Shown here piece by piece: positions 11,001 to 22,355 of a stretch of DNA of 64,000 nucleotides (positions are counted from its first letter, which is position 1; each line of letters opens with the position of its first letter). Where the stretch lies: positions 186,001 to 250,000 of the forward strand of contig VWPU01005414.1 of NCBI GenBank assembly GCA_013398955.1, read 5' to 3'. The stretch comes from Callaeas wilsoni (lineage: Eukaryota > Chordata > Aves > Passeriformes > Callaeidae). The position numbers and the translations under genes were made by a program. The notes beneath the pieces are model-generated. The model did no database searches. It had not been told where the DNA came from and was given only the letters and a program-made list of their open reading frames with translations.

Positions 11001-13300
11001 GATATTGTAAAGGTATATGAAGTCTTCAGTGATATGGAGAGGGTCAATACAGAGTAATTTTTAAATATTTCTCAGAAAATTATGGGATGACCAATATAAT
11101 TTTGAGGTATCCAGCAGAAAAGTTAAAAGCATGAAGTACTTCTTAATAGTAGGCCAAAGATATACAGATTTTACACAAATTGGTGAAGAATCGCTCATGG
11201 TTGATTGAATTTGATGGTCTAGTGCAACTTCTATCTCAGAAAATACCTCATCTACTGAGAACTGGCTGATAAAAGTCCCTTTGTACTTCCCTCTTTGTTT
11301 ATGTTCTCCTCAGCCACCCTGTGCTGCTGAGTACCAGAGGAGGTTCCAGTGTCAGAGTCTGGTGCTCTGAACAAATCTCAGCTCCCTCTTCTGGGAAAGC
11401 CCTGAAGGTTGAGGCTCACACTCAGCACGAGGCACTTGGGGAAGAGCTGTGGGGGTGTGATGCTTGAGGCTATCCCATCTGTGTGAAAATGCTCAGCCTC
11501 TGAGCTGAGGTTTCACAGATGCAAAAGGATGCTATTTTTGTCCTAGCAGAAGCTCTAAGGTCACAAGCTTTTTCAGCAATACCTCCCCGAAGTGTCAGTG
11601 AGTAGCCGCAATAAATACCAAATAAGTGAGCTCAGTGGAAAATCAGTGGAGCCACTGTGAAATATGAAATGCATCAGGGGTATGAAGAAGATTTGTAAAG
11701 TGCTGGTGATTATTTTAAATTAAGAACATCTTCCATTACTGATTACAAAAGAAGACTAAAAGAGGAAAAAAAAAAACAAACAACAAAACAACCAAATTGT
11801 AAAAGGATGAATATAAGGTCAAATATAAACATGTTGTGAGTCAAGGAACATTCAGAACAGAAATTCAGTGAAAGGCTGGATGAGTATGTGAAAAACAAAT
11901 CTAGTAATGTTTGCTAAGTACACGGAAGCCACATCTGATCTGACCTGAAAAATGTTGGAAACTAAGAGAGTATTACTGGGAATATTTTACACTTTATTCT
12001 ATTCCTATTGTCCTTAAGCAACTTATACTTTTCTGGTGCTTATAGCCAGTGTTGGAGACAGGATTAATGAACCCTTGGTCTGTCCTCTTATGACCATTTT
12101 TGTTATCATAAATTTCTTCTCCATAGAAATTTCAGCACTACAGTTTGGAATGATAACTGAAGGCTTAAAAAAACTCCTTAAAGAAAAATGTTGAAAAGAT
12201 AATTTTGAACCAATCAGAATATTAGGTTTCCATTTTTATTTACTGCAATGTATATTTTACAAATCAATTGAAATAAAACTTTAAAAGGCAGGGACATAAA
12301 AAATAAACCATAGTATTTTAAAAGAAAACGATGTTTCTTTAAAAAAAAAAAAATCAGCATTTATGCTGAAGCTTTTCAAAGAAAAATCCATTATATCCAG
12401 CCTTCAGAATATGGTTCTGCAGCAATATCTGACAGCTTTGTGAAGCTCTCTAGCTCTTGCAGAAATCATTTAACAAGCCATATGTGCAGAGGGAATTGCA
12501 TGCACCAGTTTGCAAAGCTGGGCCTCAGTTTTCAAGCTGGAACTTGATCTTGATCAAATGTCCCCACAGCTCTCCCCAACACCCAATAATAAAATCTTCC
12601 AAGACTTAAAAAGATTTCAAACAATCTTTGATAACAAAATGTTTTAGTAATTCTGTATACCTGGAGGTATGGAAAATACGTCTTGTTGTTTTTTGCATGC
12701 ATTAGGTACTGCTATGTTAATTGAACCTCTTTTAAAAATCTGTCATTATCATCACCCTGTCTACACCCCATCCTTCCTCCTCCCTTTCTTGTCAAACAGC
12801 TCCATGTGAGAATGAGGTCAATATTGGGTTGTAATTATTTCTTCACTCATTTCACAGGTACACAGAATTTTTCAATTGTCCTCAGATCTAAGTACTGAAC
12901 ATATTTTAGACTGGTTAAATTTCAAGATGAGATGCAAACTGCTCTACAGAGCTGAGTCACATTCTCTCTGCAAAGAAAAAAATAGGTAGTACTAATAAAG
13001 TGAAAAGGATTAGTCTCTGAAGAGTGTCATTGGATTCTATTTTTTTTAAACAAGTTTTTCAGAATTTTTTGGCTTCTTTTTTCTACAGCAAGGAATATGC
13101 TCTCCCTTTGTCTCTGCTAGACTTGGCTGGTGTATTGAATGAAAACTGTTAAAATGACAGAACATTTGCATTCATTTTATTAATCCAGATGAGGGCTACG
13201 TAGTGACTGAGGAATGAAACCTGTAGGGAAAAACTTGCGATGGTTTTGGACAAAAGATGGTTGTTTTGAGGCATTCTGATTTTTTTCCATTTATCCCTAG
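8065..13300 (+). other. SLC35F1: SLC35F1 intron, 5.2 kb
   Basis: A GT-AG intron between phase-1 exon ends. A short GGAT tandem repeat follows the donor at about 8068-8085. A probable ancient CR1 (10900-11225) and a compact hairpin (11476-11521) are listed separately. A-rich runs occur at about 11765-11795 and 12341-12353. Nothing else is recognisable. Confidence 0.9.
10900..11225 (+). mobile_element. ancient CR1/L3-like LINE fragment, sense
   Basis: The stretch around 11018-11160 reads as a decayed copy of the 3' coding region of old amniote CR1 elements. Recognisable pieces are tcttcagtgatatggagagg, then tctcagaaaattatgggatg, ttttgaggtatccagcagaa, and catgaagtacttcttaatag. These correspond in order to the SDMEK, NTR, and KKYFF-type segments of that region. 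No intact frame remains and the 3' tail is not clear. The call rests on remembered consensus text, so the subfamily and exact ends are uncertain. Confidence 0.5.
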
Positions 13301-13457
13301 GTGAAAATAAACTGATAGGGGACCTCTTAGTACTTGGAGGAGCAACACTGTACGGCATCTCGAACGTCTGTGAGGAGTACATCGTCCGAAATCTGAGTCG
13401 AGTGGAATTCCTGGGCATGATCGGACTCTTTGGCTCATTCTTCAGTGGAATTCAGCT
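13301..13457 (+). CDS. SLC35F1: SLC35F1 coding exon ([13 protein letters not shown] to SGIQL)
   Basis: The 157-base exon follows a ttatccctag acceptor and ends at a gtaagt donor. It supplies two bases of codon 54, residues 55-105, and two bases of codon 106. It encodes two more membrane segments, roughly residues 58-82 ([19 protein letters not shown]) and 90-106 ([17 protein letters not shown]). They are joined by a polar stretch, [12 protein letters not shown]. Residue 77 is cysteine (TGT at 13369-13371). I remember tryptophan here in human SLC35F1 and cysteine in SLC35F2, so this may be a lineage difference; it is not a sign of damage. No stop codon or frameshift is present. Confidence 0.95.
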
Positions 13458-16400
13458 GTAAGTGAGCAGGTTTGAGCCTCATGGTCATTCAAATAAGTGC
13501 AGCTGTGGCCTCCCTTACACTAACCACTTCTTCAAAATTAGCCCTTTCCTGTGGAGAGCAGATGTCCTCTAATCTTGGAATTTGCATCGGTTTTCATATT
13601 TCAAATTGGTGATTTGAATAATAGTACAAATTTTTACCTAAGTACTCTAATTCAAGGACCAGTGTCCTTGAATAGTCACATGAAGAGGGAGAAGACACAT
13701 CCCACCATCTTGCTGCTGGAAGGCAAGTGGATACTTCATGTGTTAGTCTGAACTGTGAATAACAAAATCTAGAGCTTTATCTGGTTCTGTTTTATGCTTT
13801 TAAAAAGTTGTTTCGATTTCTAAAGACGTAGAAAATACATCCAGTCAGAAGGTATTTTGTTGGTTCTCTTGTTCTGTGTAACTACATTATGGTATGGCAA
13901 AAATCATGAAAAAGCCTTTAAGAAAATGGCCTTTTCACTTCAAAAATATTTAGCACTGAGGAGATTGTTGCATAAATTTCAGGATCTACAGATTCTGATC
14001 TATAGCCACATGTACTTAATGAGCATCTCAACTGCAAGCCTAATGGTTGGAAGCTATCTTCCAGTGTTGTAGTATTGTGACTGATGTAAAAGTAGCCATA
14101 TTTTGTGCAGGTCTGTCACAGGTGCTTGTAACACAGAATGACTTTTTATTATTAGTCCACAACAAGTTGCTTCTCTACAGATCTGAGCTACTCTTCTTCT
14201 AAGAACAGAGACTGATCAAAAAAACACAGCCCATCAATTCCTACTTCTATTTCTTTATTAGAAAGCTTAATATATTTATTTGTGATCTGAAGAAGTGTCT
14301 TAAAATTACTTATATTAACTAGCTGCCATACAAGCAGTTCCCTTTTCAAAAATATAGAATTTAAGAGCACGTGAATGTGCCTAATATCTTTGGCTAAAGC
14401 ATTTTTTAATGTGTTTGTGATTAAGTAGATACTAACTGATTCTGAGGGCATCAAAGCAGTGCCCTTGTCTTGCTCTGTGTGTATAAACTGTCATGTAAAT
14501 GTCTCATATTCCAGAATTTAATCGTAGTGCCATTACTCCCTCTTGACCCAAGCAGTAAGTCACAATTCAGGGTCTGTGAGCCATTTTGCTGGTGAGAAGC
14601 TGGTTTTGGATTAAGGCATCTTTGTATAAAGAGGACACAACTAGAAGGAAACAATAATCAACCATTTCTTTGCTGAAAGCCCTAAGATTTTCGTATTCAA
14701 CCTTTGTCCCAAAAGTTCACTCCATCAGGTTTTTCTCCACTGGACTCTGCAGCTTTTTGCTGACAGTGCTTTTTGGGCACTTTCTGGAGACCCAACCACA
14801 CTTAGTTCATACCTGTGCTTTTTTCTTAACTTTAGCTGTAGTGAATAGCAGAAGTCACAGTTATGTGTTCACAGAGATTTAATCTAAGTATAACACTTAT
14901 TTCAAAGAGAAGCCAGTTCCTCATGTTAAAATTGCAGGCTCTTTCTTTGAAACACTAGTGGCCACTTTGGTGCATTATAGGACCTTTAGATCCTCTAAAC
15001 TGAAGGAGTCTTAGACTGTAACATAAAATAAACACACATAATGCCTGTTGTGCAGCAAAGGAGGAAGAGCTAAGGTGTCAGGGGAAACAGTGAATTAATG
15101 AGTTGGCTGATTACCCAGACATGGTGGAAAGAGAAGTTTAGTATGTTGAATGTGATTAAAGCAGGGAGGAAGAATAAGAGATTAGTTTACAAGAGCTGAG
15201 GATGTCACAATTACCCAGCAAATGGAGATAAGCTTATCTGATGGAATCACATAATCATAACATGGCCTATTTTCTAATGGCCCCCTGAAGGTCATCTGGT
15301 TCAAGCTCCTACTCAAAGCTAGCTTCAGAGTTACATCAGGTTGCTTAGGAACTTGTTCAGTTGATTTCGTGGTATCTCCAAGAATGGAATGCCAGTTATG
15401 CTGGGCAGCCTGTTCCAGTGTTTGACTATTTTTTTCCCCTTGATATTTAATCAGAGTTTTCCACATTGCAACTTGTGTCCATTGTCATTCATCCTTTTGT
15501 TGTGCAACTCTAAGAAAAGTCTGAGTATCTTGTCTGTAACTACCCATCGCATAGTTAAGATGGAAAATTTATTGTCGTGTCCTCCTTTCCCCCAGCTTAG
15601 CCTTCTCTTCTTCACACTAAGCAAACCCTGCTGTTTCAGCTTCTCCTCTTACATCCTGTGCTCAGCCTGCCCAACCATTGTGATGGAATTCCACTGAACT
15701 CCCTTCAATTTGTTAATGTCTGTCTTCTTCTGGACAGCTCACAGTCTGGTTGCTGTCTCACAGATCGCATCCTTCAGTCTGGCCAGACTTTTACTAACAC
15801 TAAGGTTTATTGCTGGAAAACAACTTTCTATCCAGTCAGCTCCCAGCCTGTACTGTTTCATAGTGTCACTCCACCCCAGGTGCAGAAGTTAATACTTGCT
15901 TTCCTTGAACTTCATGAGGTTTCTTCTCACCCTTTTCTTTAGACAACATTGTAGATAGTCCACCCATCTAGTCCATACCTCTTCAGCCTCTAAACATCTT
16001 CAAGGAAATCATGATGGAAACCTTGCTAAAGTCACACTACGTTACACCACATCCTCTCATCCATTCCCTCTCCTTTATTTACTGATCCGTTCACCTCATC
16101 ATAGAAGGCGGTCAGTTGGGTCAGGTTTGCTCTTGGGAAGTCTGTTCTGGCTGTTTCCAGTGGCATCGTCTTCTTCATTTCCTGCGAATGGCTTCTGGGT
16201 AGATTTGTTCCGTAGTCTTCCCAAAGGTTAGCATAAGTCTGGCCAGGCTATACTTTTTGTTCTGTGTTAAACGGAATGTTGCATTTGTCTCTTTTCAGTC
16301 ATCAGGGACCTCCTCCAACTACCACAACCTTTCAAAATCATTGTAATTCCAATTCTTCAGTGCCTCTGGCATCACTAAGTGGCCACTTCTGGCAAAGTTT

Positions 16401-17602
16401 CTCTCATCCCTCTTTGTTTCACAGATCATAAGGAATCACAAGCCATAGCATATTGTTTTATAAATCTTTTGTATTGGCTAAGCAATAATATGAACACCAT
16501 GTTCCTATGTTTAAATTATGTGAAAATTTTTTTCCAGACTAAGAGACAGTTTGTTTTCATTATATTCTTCAGGAATTGCTGATAAAAGAGACATATACCT
16601 TATGCATGCAAAGACACCTATAATTTAGTTATTTTGCAGAGAATATAGTCTTATTATTCTGTACACAGTATTAGATTTGCCTCACATCAGCAGCAAGCAA
16701 ATTAGAATTTCCAGGATGCAACTCTTTAGACTAGATTAATCTGGAAGATGCTGAGCTCCTGTAGTTTTACTAATAGACTTGGTCTTCCACATGCCACCTT
16801 TTCCACTAGGTGCTTTGTTTTTCAATCTTTATAATTCTACGTTTTATACTTGTTTAAAATAGTGTCCAGACCAGCGTGCAGAGTTCTGCACAGCAGGATT
16901 TATCTGGAAATCACACATGTAGAGAAAGCAGTTACCTGAGCGAAGACCTAGCTTGGGAGATATCTTATCTCCAAGGGTCTATTTGCCTGGGTTGGGAAGA
17001 GCTGACTTATTGCCACCTTAGAATTGTATGGATCTGTGACTTTGATGTTAATGTACAATGCCAGATTTACAAGATACTGAGAGTGGACTTTTGCAGGTTT
17101 GCCCATCCTTTGCTTATTATCCTGACTTACACTGCTGTGACTATTTGGTTTCTCTTGGTGTGTAACAAATCACAGTATGCTTCCCAAACCAGCCTGTGAT
17201 ATCTATTTATTTTACACTGCAGAGCTACTCTGAAGTGTGAATAACTCAGATAGATACATTATTAATAATTAACATTCAAAAGCTTTCAGAATATTAAGTC
17301 AGAAGAGTACAAGATGATTGAACATTTAGGGGAATGGGCATGTAGAGCAGGTATATATAGAGCTGGAAATAAACCAGGGGAAATTGTATGCTATCACATC
17401 TGATTACTGCCCTGAAGATCTTTCAAATACACAAGCACAGGGATAATGCCAGAGTAGATTAGCAAACTCTTGATTGCATTTGGTTCCTACAGAGATTTTT
17501 TGTTATAAGGTTATTTGTGTTGTTTTGTCCAGCATTTGAATTGAATGAGTGGAAGTAATTTAACTTCTCTTCCATCAAATTTTGGCTTCTCTTCTCTTCT
17601 AG
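13458..17602 (+). other. SLC35F1: SLC35F1 intron, 4.1 kb
   Basis: A GT-AG intron. Its middle quarter is an antisense CR1 copy (15243-16400). The flanking parts (13458-15240 and 16400-17600) hold no repeat or RNA gene that I recognise. Confidence 0.9.
15243..16400 (-). mobile_element. long antisense CR1 LINE fragment, old copy
   Basis: On the plus strand it begins with the reversed CR1 3' end (ggaatcacataatcataaca, then aaggtcatctggttcaagc). It continues through ATGCTGGGCAGCCTGTTCCA, TGTGCTCAGCCTGCCC, a CTTTGGAC-like region around 15735 and a Chr-type segment at 16100-16150 (catagaaggcggtcagttgg, gaagtctgttctggctg). It ends near cagtcatcagggacctcc at 16300-16315. Order and orientation match reverse-complement CR1, with many substitutions and gaps. 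It is about 1.1 kb, and no frame is intact. Right end approximate. Confidence 0.75.
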
Positions 17603-17655
17603 TGCAATCATGGAACACAAAGAGCTGTTGAAAGTCCCCTGGGATTGGCAAATAG
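17603..17655 (+). CDS. SLC35F1: SLC35F1 short coding exon (AIMEHKELLKVPWDWQIG)
   Basis: This exon is only 53 bases long. Its acceptor is the pyrimidine run cttctcttctag and its donor is gtaag. It completes codon 106 (Leu), encodes residues 107-123 and gives the first base of codon 124 (Gly). The residues AIMEHKELLKVPWDWQI form the charged loop between two membrane helices. Because 53 is not a multiple of three, skipping it would shift the frame, so it should be constitutive. An ATG-initiated reading frame continues past the donor but has no independent support. Confidence 0.94.
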
Positions 17656-20600
17656 GTAAGAACATGCTTTACCTCATGGAAGATAGTTGCCGAAGGAGGC
17701 GTGCAGACAGCCAGTGTTTGGGGAGGTGGGCACAGAGTTTCAGGGGAGCCAGTGTTTATGAATTTTCCACCAGTTACTGCCAAAGGTTGAGCTACATGCC
17801 TCATAACTGTTCTTAAATGATCTGTCCTCCATCACTGTGTTAGGCCTTCCTTGCACCATTAGATTAAGCATATGAGTGCTATAAGATAATCATCCAGACA
17901 GCCATGAAGTAAAACAATAATGGGGTTCCGGTTCTAAGATTCAGTGCAACACTGGGACAATAAATGAGGTGGTTTTAAAGAGCCAAACTTTTTCAATGAA
18001 AGCCAAAGAAAGGAAATGGAACCTAACAAGAAACCTAACAAAGTACTTGCAGTGCATATTATAGCCTCGTAAACTCACTTCTGGGGGAGCATTTCTATAT
18101 GGAAGTGTTTAATTGCTTTCCAAATAGTCTTAGTGGAATATAGTAGATGTGTCCTTTAGACAAGTTTTGGGAGCATTGTGCCCAATGAAGCTGTTATGGT
18201 GTTCTGCCAAGCGGGGGATTGCATTTTCCCATTTCAGTTTGGAAGCTGAGTTTATGACTCCCTTGTAATTAGTCCAATGAATTACTTGTTTTAAAAGCAA
18301 GTAGATATTTAAGAAAGTCCCTATAATCACTTTTTCACTATGACAATAGAAGAAATAAAAGAATACTAGTGGCACAGAGCTGATTGATTGCAGAGGATTC
18401 AAGCTTTGGCAATCCATTGACAATAGCTCTTTACCTAGTTTCAGACTGAACATCAAAACGACAACTCAGAAGTGTGCAAAAACAACTGATTGTGTGGGGA
18501 ATCCCTGAGGGGAGGGGATACAAATTGTGGAATACAGCTGATTTCTTTAAACTTGGTTCGCAATTTCCTTTCATCCTCCTAAACCTTGATAAATACAGCA
18601 CATTTTTCACAAAACATTGCACCTAGAAATCTTGGAAATTTGATGGATGAGCTGTAAAGCTAAGTGACAAATCAATTTAAAGTATCCATGGAGAAACACA
18701 CTCAACTGTGTACTATAAGTGTATTGGCCTTCTTTAATCTGAGATAATTAGCATAATTGCATCAGTGTTTGTCTATATTTCATGAGAAGGAGCTTAGGGA
18801 CATAATTAATCTGGTACTGATGGAACTACCGGTGGTCATAGTAAATTAATCTACTATCCATGTAAATGTCATATATACTTCCATGAGATATCTGTTCAAA
18901 CTCAGTATCAGTGAAATGTGGTATTAAAATAAGGTCTTACTTCATCTGTGATGCTGCCAAAATGTCACTGAAAGTTGATTACTAATTCTGAAGAGTCCTT
19001 ATGCTTCACAAGGCTGAGATCATCTTAGCAAAAGCATCATAGATATGAACTTGTTTTGTTAGAGCAATAATTGGAAATGTGGTGTAGTTGAACATGGATT
19101 AAATGGTGACAGTTCTGTAGTTCTTCCCTGGCTTCCACTGCACCTGGTGTACTTTCTATTGCATTGGCAGTGATACAAGATTGTCGAGAAGTGATTGACA
19201 AATCTATGTCGGGGAGTTCACAGCCTTGTCCTGAGTAGTTATCCACTGCGACAGACTCAAACCTGCAGTCCAGCAGAGTTAAATCATCAGCCTTCTGAAT
19301 GGTGGTGATAAAGTCACAGCAGGCAACCTAATAAATAACTCAAGGTGGCCTGTTGCCATCTGCCATAATTGTGCTTTTTAGATCGGATAAGCTACCTTTT
19401 AACTGATGCAAATTATTTTTGAATATAAAGATCTAAAGCCAATCTGTTATGTCTATCATGTTTAAAACAGGCTGTGGCCCTCCTGGTGTTAATTTTGGAA
19501 ATTGCCCTGATACATATCATCATCTTCACACTTAGTGTGAATCAGTGTACCTCTGTTTGAATTCTTGAAGGTTTAAGTATTAATACTTGCTGACAACCAG
19601 ACGGAAAGGAGAATGATTATACAGTTTTGACTGAGTGGTTTCATATGAGACCATGACAAGTTTTATAGCGATAGATGAAATAGTAACAAATAAACTCACA
19701 TCAGTTTTATTTAAGAGAAAAGCCAGTTTGAAGTTCCGAGGAGGTGCCCTTTGTTACTTGGGGTTTGAATATTTCTGAATGGTCTTTGTTCCAAGACAGT
19801 ATGAAAGATCATAAGTGATTCCATTTCATGCCAATTAAACATTTGCTTTTGGAATAAAAGCACAAAGGCAACATTTGTGTGTCATTGCACTAGGCAACAT
19901 TAACCAGCATGCTCAGGAGCAAGACCAGAAGTTCTCAAGTTATGTTGGTCTTGGTGGTACTTTATTTAGGGTATTTTAGAATGGTCCCTAGGGACAGATC
20001 CTGCCCATTTGTGTGAGGACGCCAAGTCTAAAGAGAAATGGAGAAATACTGAGGGACTGGAGCTCGTTCAGCCTGTGGAAAAGAGGTTACCTACCAGGAG
20101 CTTATCAAAAGGACAGAGCCAAGGTCTTCACAGAGGTGCATGGCAGGAGGATGAAAGACAACAGGCAGAAGCTCAAATGAGAGATTCAGACTAGATAAAA
20201 GGAAAATCTTCACATTGAGAACAGGCAGGCAGCAGAGCAGGTTGCCCACAGAGATTCTGGAGTCTGCTGGAACTGCAGCACCTGTGGTGATTCTCAAGGC
20301 TGCTGTTTGCACTGCATGGGTACCTGAGGAGGCTGACGCTTCAAGCTGTTGACTTAAAACAGATTTTTAGTCTCAAAACTGGCCCTCTAAGAAGCAATAT
20401 CTGAAAATCATATGATGTTAATTTCAGTTGTTTATTGTCACCACTAAATGCCGCCCAGTTGGTGGATATTACATGTATTTTTAAGCTGTAAATGAAATGC
20501 CACTTTATATTCACCTCTGTTAGGACAGCTACAGTTTAAGCAATTTTCCACTAGAACTGAAATGCCCTTTGGAAAAGCAGCCTGTGAAGTCCATGTAGTT

Positions 20601-22200
20601 GGCTGTCAAATAATATGAACGCCAAGGCAGTACCATAAAATTATACTGTAAGTTGAGTGCATAAACCAGCAAAGCTGTGTTAAATCCAGACAACCAGAGG
20701 CTTGGTGGACCAGCTGGTGGTTTGCAGACTATACTTTGACAATGCTGACTTCTGACCCAGAATGGCTTTAATGCCTGACCTGTTCTTCTTAAGCCTGGAA
20801 GAAAAGCTGGCTTAATGCTCCTGTATGCAAACAATTTCCCATTGACCAAACTACACTCCATATGATGCAGTCATTTGCCTGCTACAGAAGAGTTGCAGAA
20901 TTTGAATAAAGTGGCTTTCAAGCACTGCCTAAAACTTAATTCCGTTACCAGTACACAATGCATACCTTATAAATTTGCTGCCTATGGGTTAAATCAGTTT
21001 TTTACCATGATTGTCCATATTCTGAATATAAACTTAAATTCGTTATCATGCTGTAACATATATGGACACTGATAGTTTGTGTCTGATGCATTTGTTTCAG
21101 TTGAAAGTACACTTCAGTTCCTATGCTTCTAAAGAACTCAATCTGTCACAGCTGATTTTGTCCTTTAGATAGCTTTCCTAAAGAATTTTTAACTAAATGG
21201 ATCCACAGATCCACATGCAGATACATGGCCATTATATGGCCTTTTTTCTTTTTTTATCCTTTCTAATCCCTTTCAGGACTTTGTCAATCAGATTTCCTAC
21301 AACTTTTAGTCAATAACAACATATTCTGAAGAGCTGGCATGCGTCTAAATTTAGGCTCCTGCACATATCAGCTGGGAATTCTGTAGCATACGGCAGCCTA
21401 AGAAATATCATTTGCATGAGAGCAGATGAGTAGTGTTTGCTGTTTTTTTAACTTCATATTGATTAATTTGCCTTGGGATTTATCAAGTAATAACTGAAGC
21501 AATGAATTCTTTCCCAGTAAGTTATTTAGTTTTTTAAATTAATTTAGATTTTTACTGTAATGTATTTTTATTATATTAGTGTATAACAATCTAATTTGTG
21601 TGAGGCACTCTGTAAACATGTAGCAGGAAAGAGTTTTGGCTCACAAAAGTTTTATTAAGGAAGGCAGACAAAAAGGAGAAGAGGAACAGAGGTGCAAAAC
21701 TGTGAAGTGATTTGTCAGTTTTGGTGGCAAAATAGGACTAGGACTCTGACACTTGAGTGCTGTCCTCATGCATTCATCCATTTGCTCATTAACTCCTCTG
21801 CAAATAATCTTGCATTCATATGTTGGGTCCATTCCCAGAAAATACTGTGTGCTCCATCCAAACTCAGCTGAACTCACTTCGTGTTGGGGACATTCAGCTC
21901 CTGAAGAGACTACATTTGATATGTCCAAATGCATCATTATGTCCAAATTTATGTTGGACATGAGGTAGTCATGGGTAGTATAAGACACCAATTTGAAACA
22001 ACTCTGCTGTTACGGAGATCCCAAAGGACCTCATGTCCAGTGTTGATATAGCTTTCACTCTCTGTGTATGTGTATATTATTAATTTGAATGTTTCTTCAG
22101 AAAAGCATTATTCTTTCTTATTCAACAACCTTCGTCCTCCCAACAAAGTCATTTCTGCAGGCTGTGGAAGGTCACTTTGCCTCTTGTTTCTCTTCCACAG
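17656..22200 (+). other. SLC35F1: SLC35F1 intron, 4.5 kb
   Basis: A GT-AG intron after the 53-base exon. It contains one sense CR1 fragment (20015-20350). 21440-21600 is an AT-rich stretch rich in TAAT/ATTA cores without a named repeat. Nothing else is supported. Confidence 0.9.
20015..20350 (+). mobile_element. CR1 LINE fragment, sense
   Basis: Pieces follow the CR1 3' region in order: ctggagctcgttcagcctgt, AAAGGACAGAGCCAAGGTCT, TTCACAGAGGTGCATGGCAG, aaagacaacaggcagaagct, CACATTGAGAAC, GAGCAGGTTGCCCACAGAG and ATTCTGGAGTCTGC. These correspond to the end of the polyprotein (GLF, RLDKRK, NRLPTEILESA-like text) with frame breaks. The final octamer tail is not recognisable, so it is 3' incomplete or strongly decayed. 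Confidence 0.75.
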
Positions 22201-22355
22201 GCTTGCTGTACGTGGGCTTTAGTGCCTGTATGTTTGGCCTCTACAGCTTTATGCCAGTGGTCATAAAGAAAACCAGTGCTACTGCCGTCAACCTCTCCCT
22301 ACTCACGGCTGACCTGTACAGCCTCTTCTGTGGATTATTCCTCTTCCACTACAAG
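22201..22355 (+). CDS. SLC35F1: SLC35F1 coding exon ([16 protein letters not shown] to FLFHYK)
   Basis: The 155-base exon begins after tctcttccacag and ends at gtatgt, in phase 0. It completes codon 124 and encodes residues 125-175. It contains two membrane segments: one starting [20 protein letters not shown] and one around [20 protein letters not shown]. The segment between them is basic, IKKTSATA. The S/T-rich turn followed by [11 protein letters not shown] resembles the last-but-one helical hairpin of EamA-type transporters, by family analogy. A second AG at 22159-22160 lies 40 bases upstream but would put the exon out of frame. The open frame runs about 110 bases into the intron. Confidence 0.96.
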
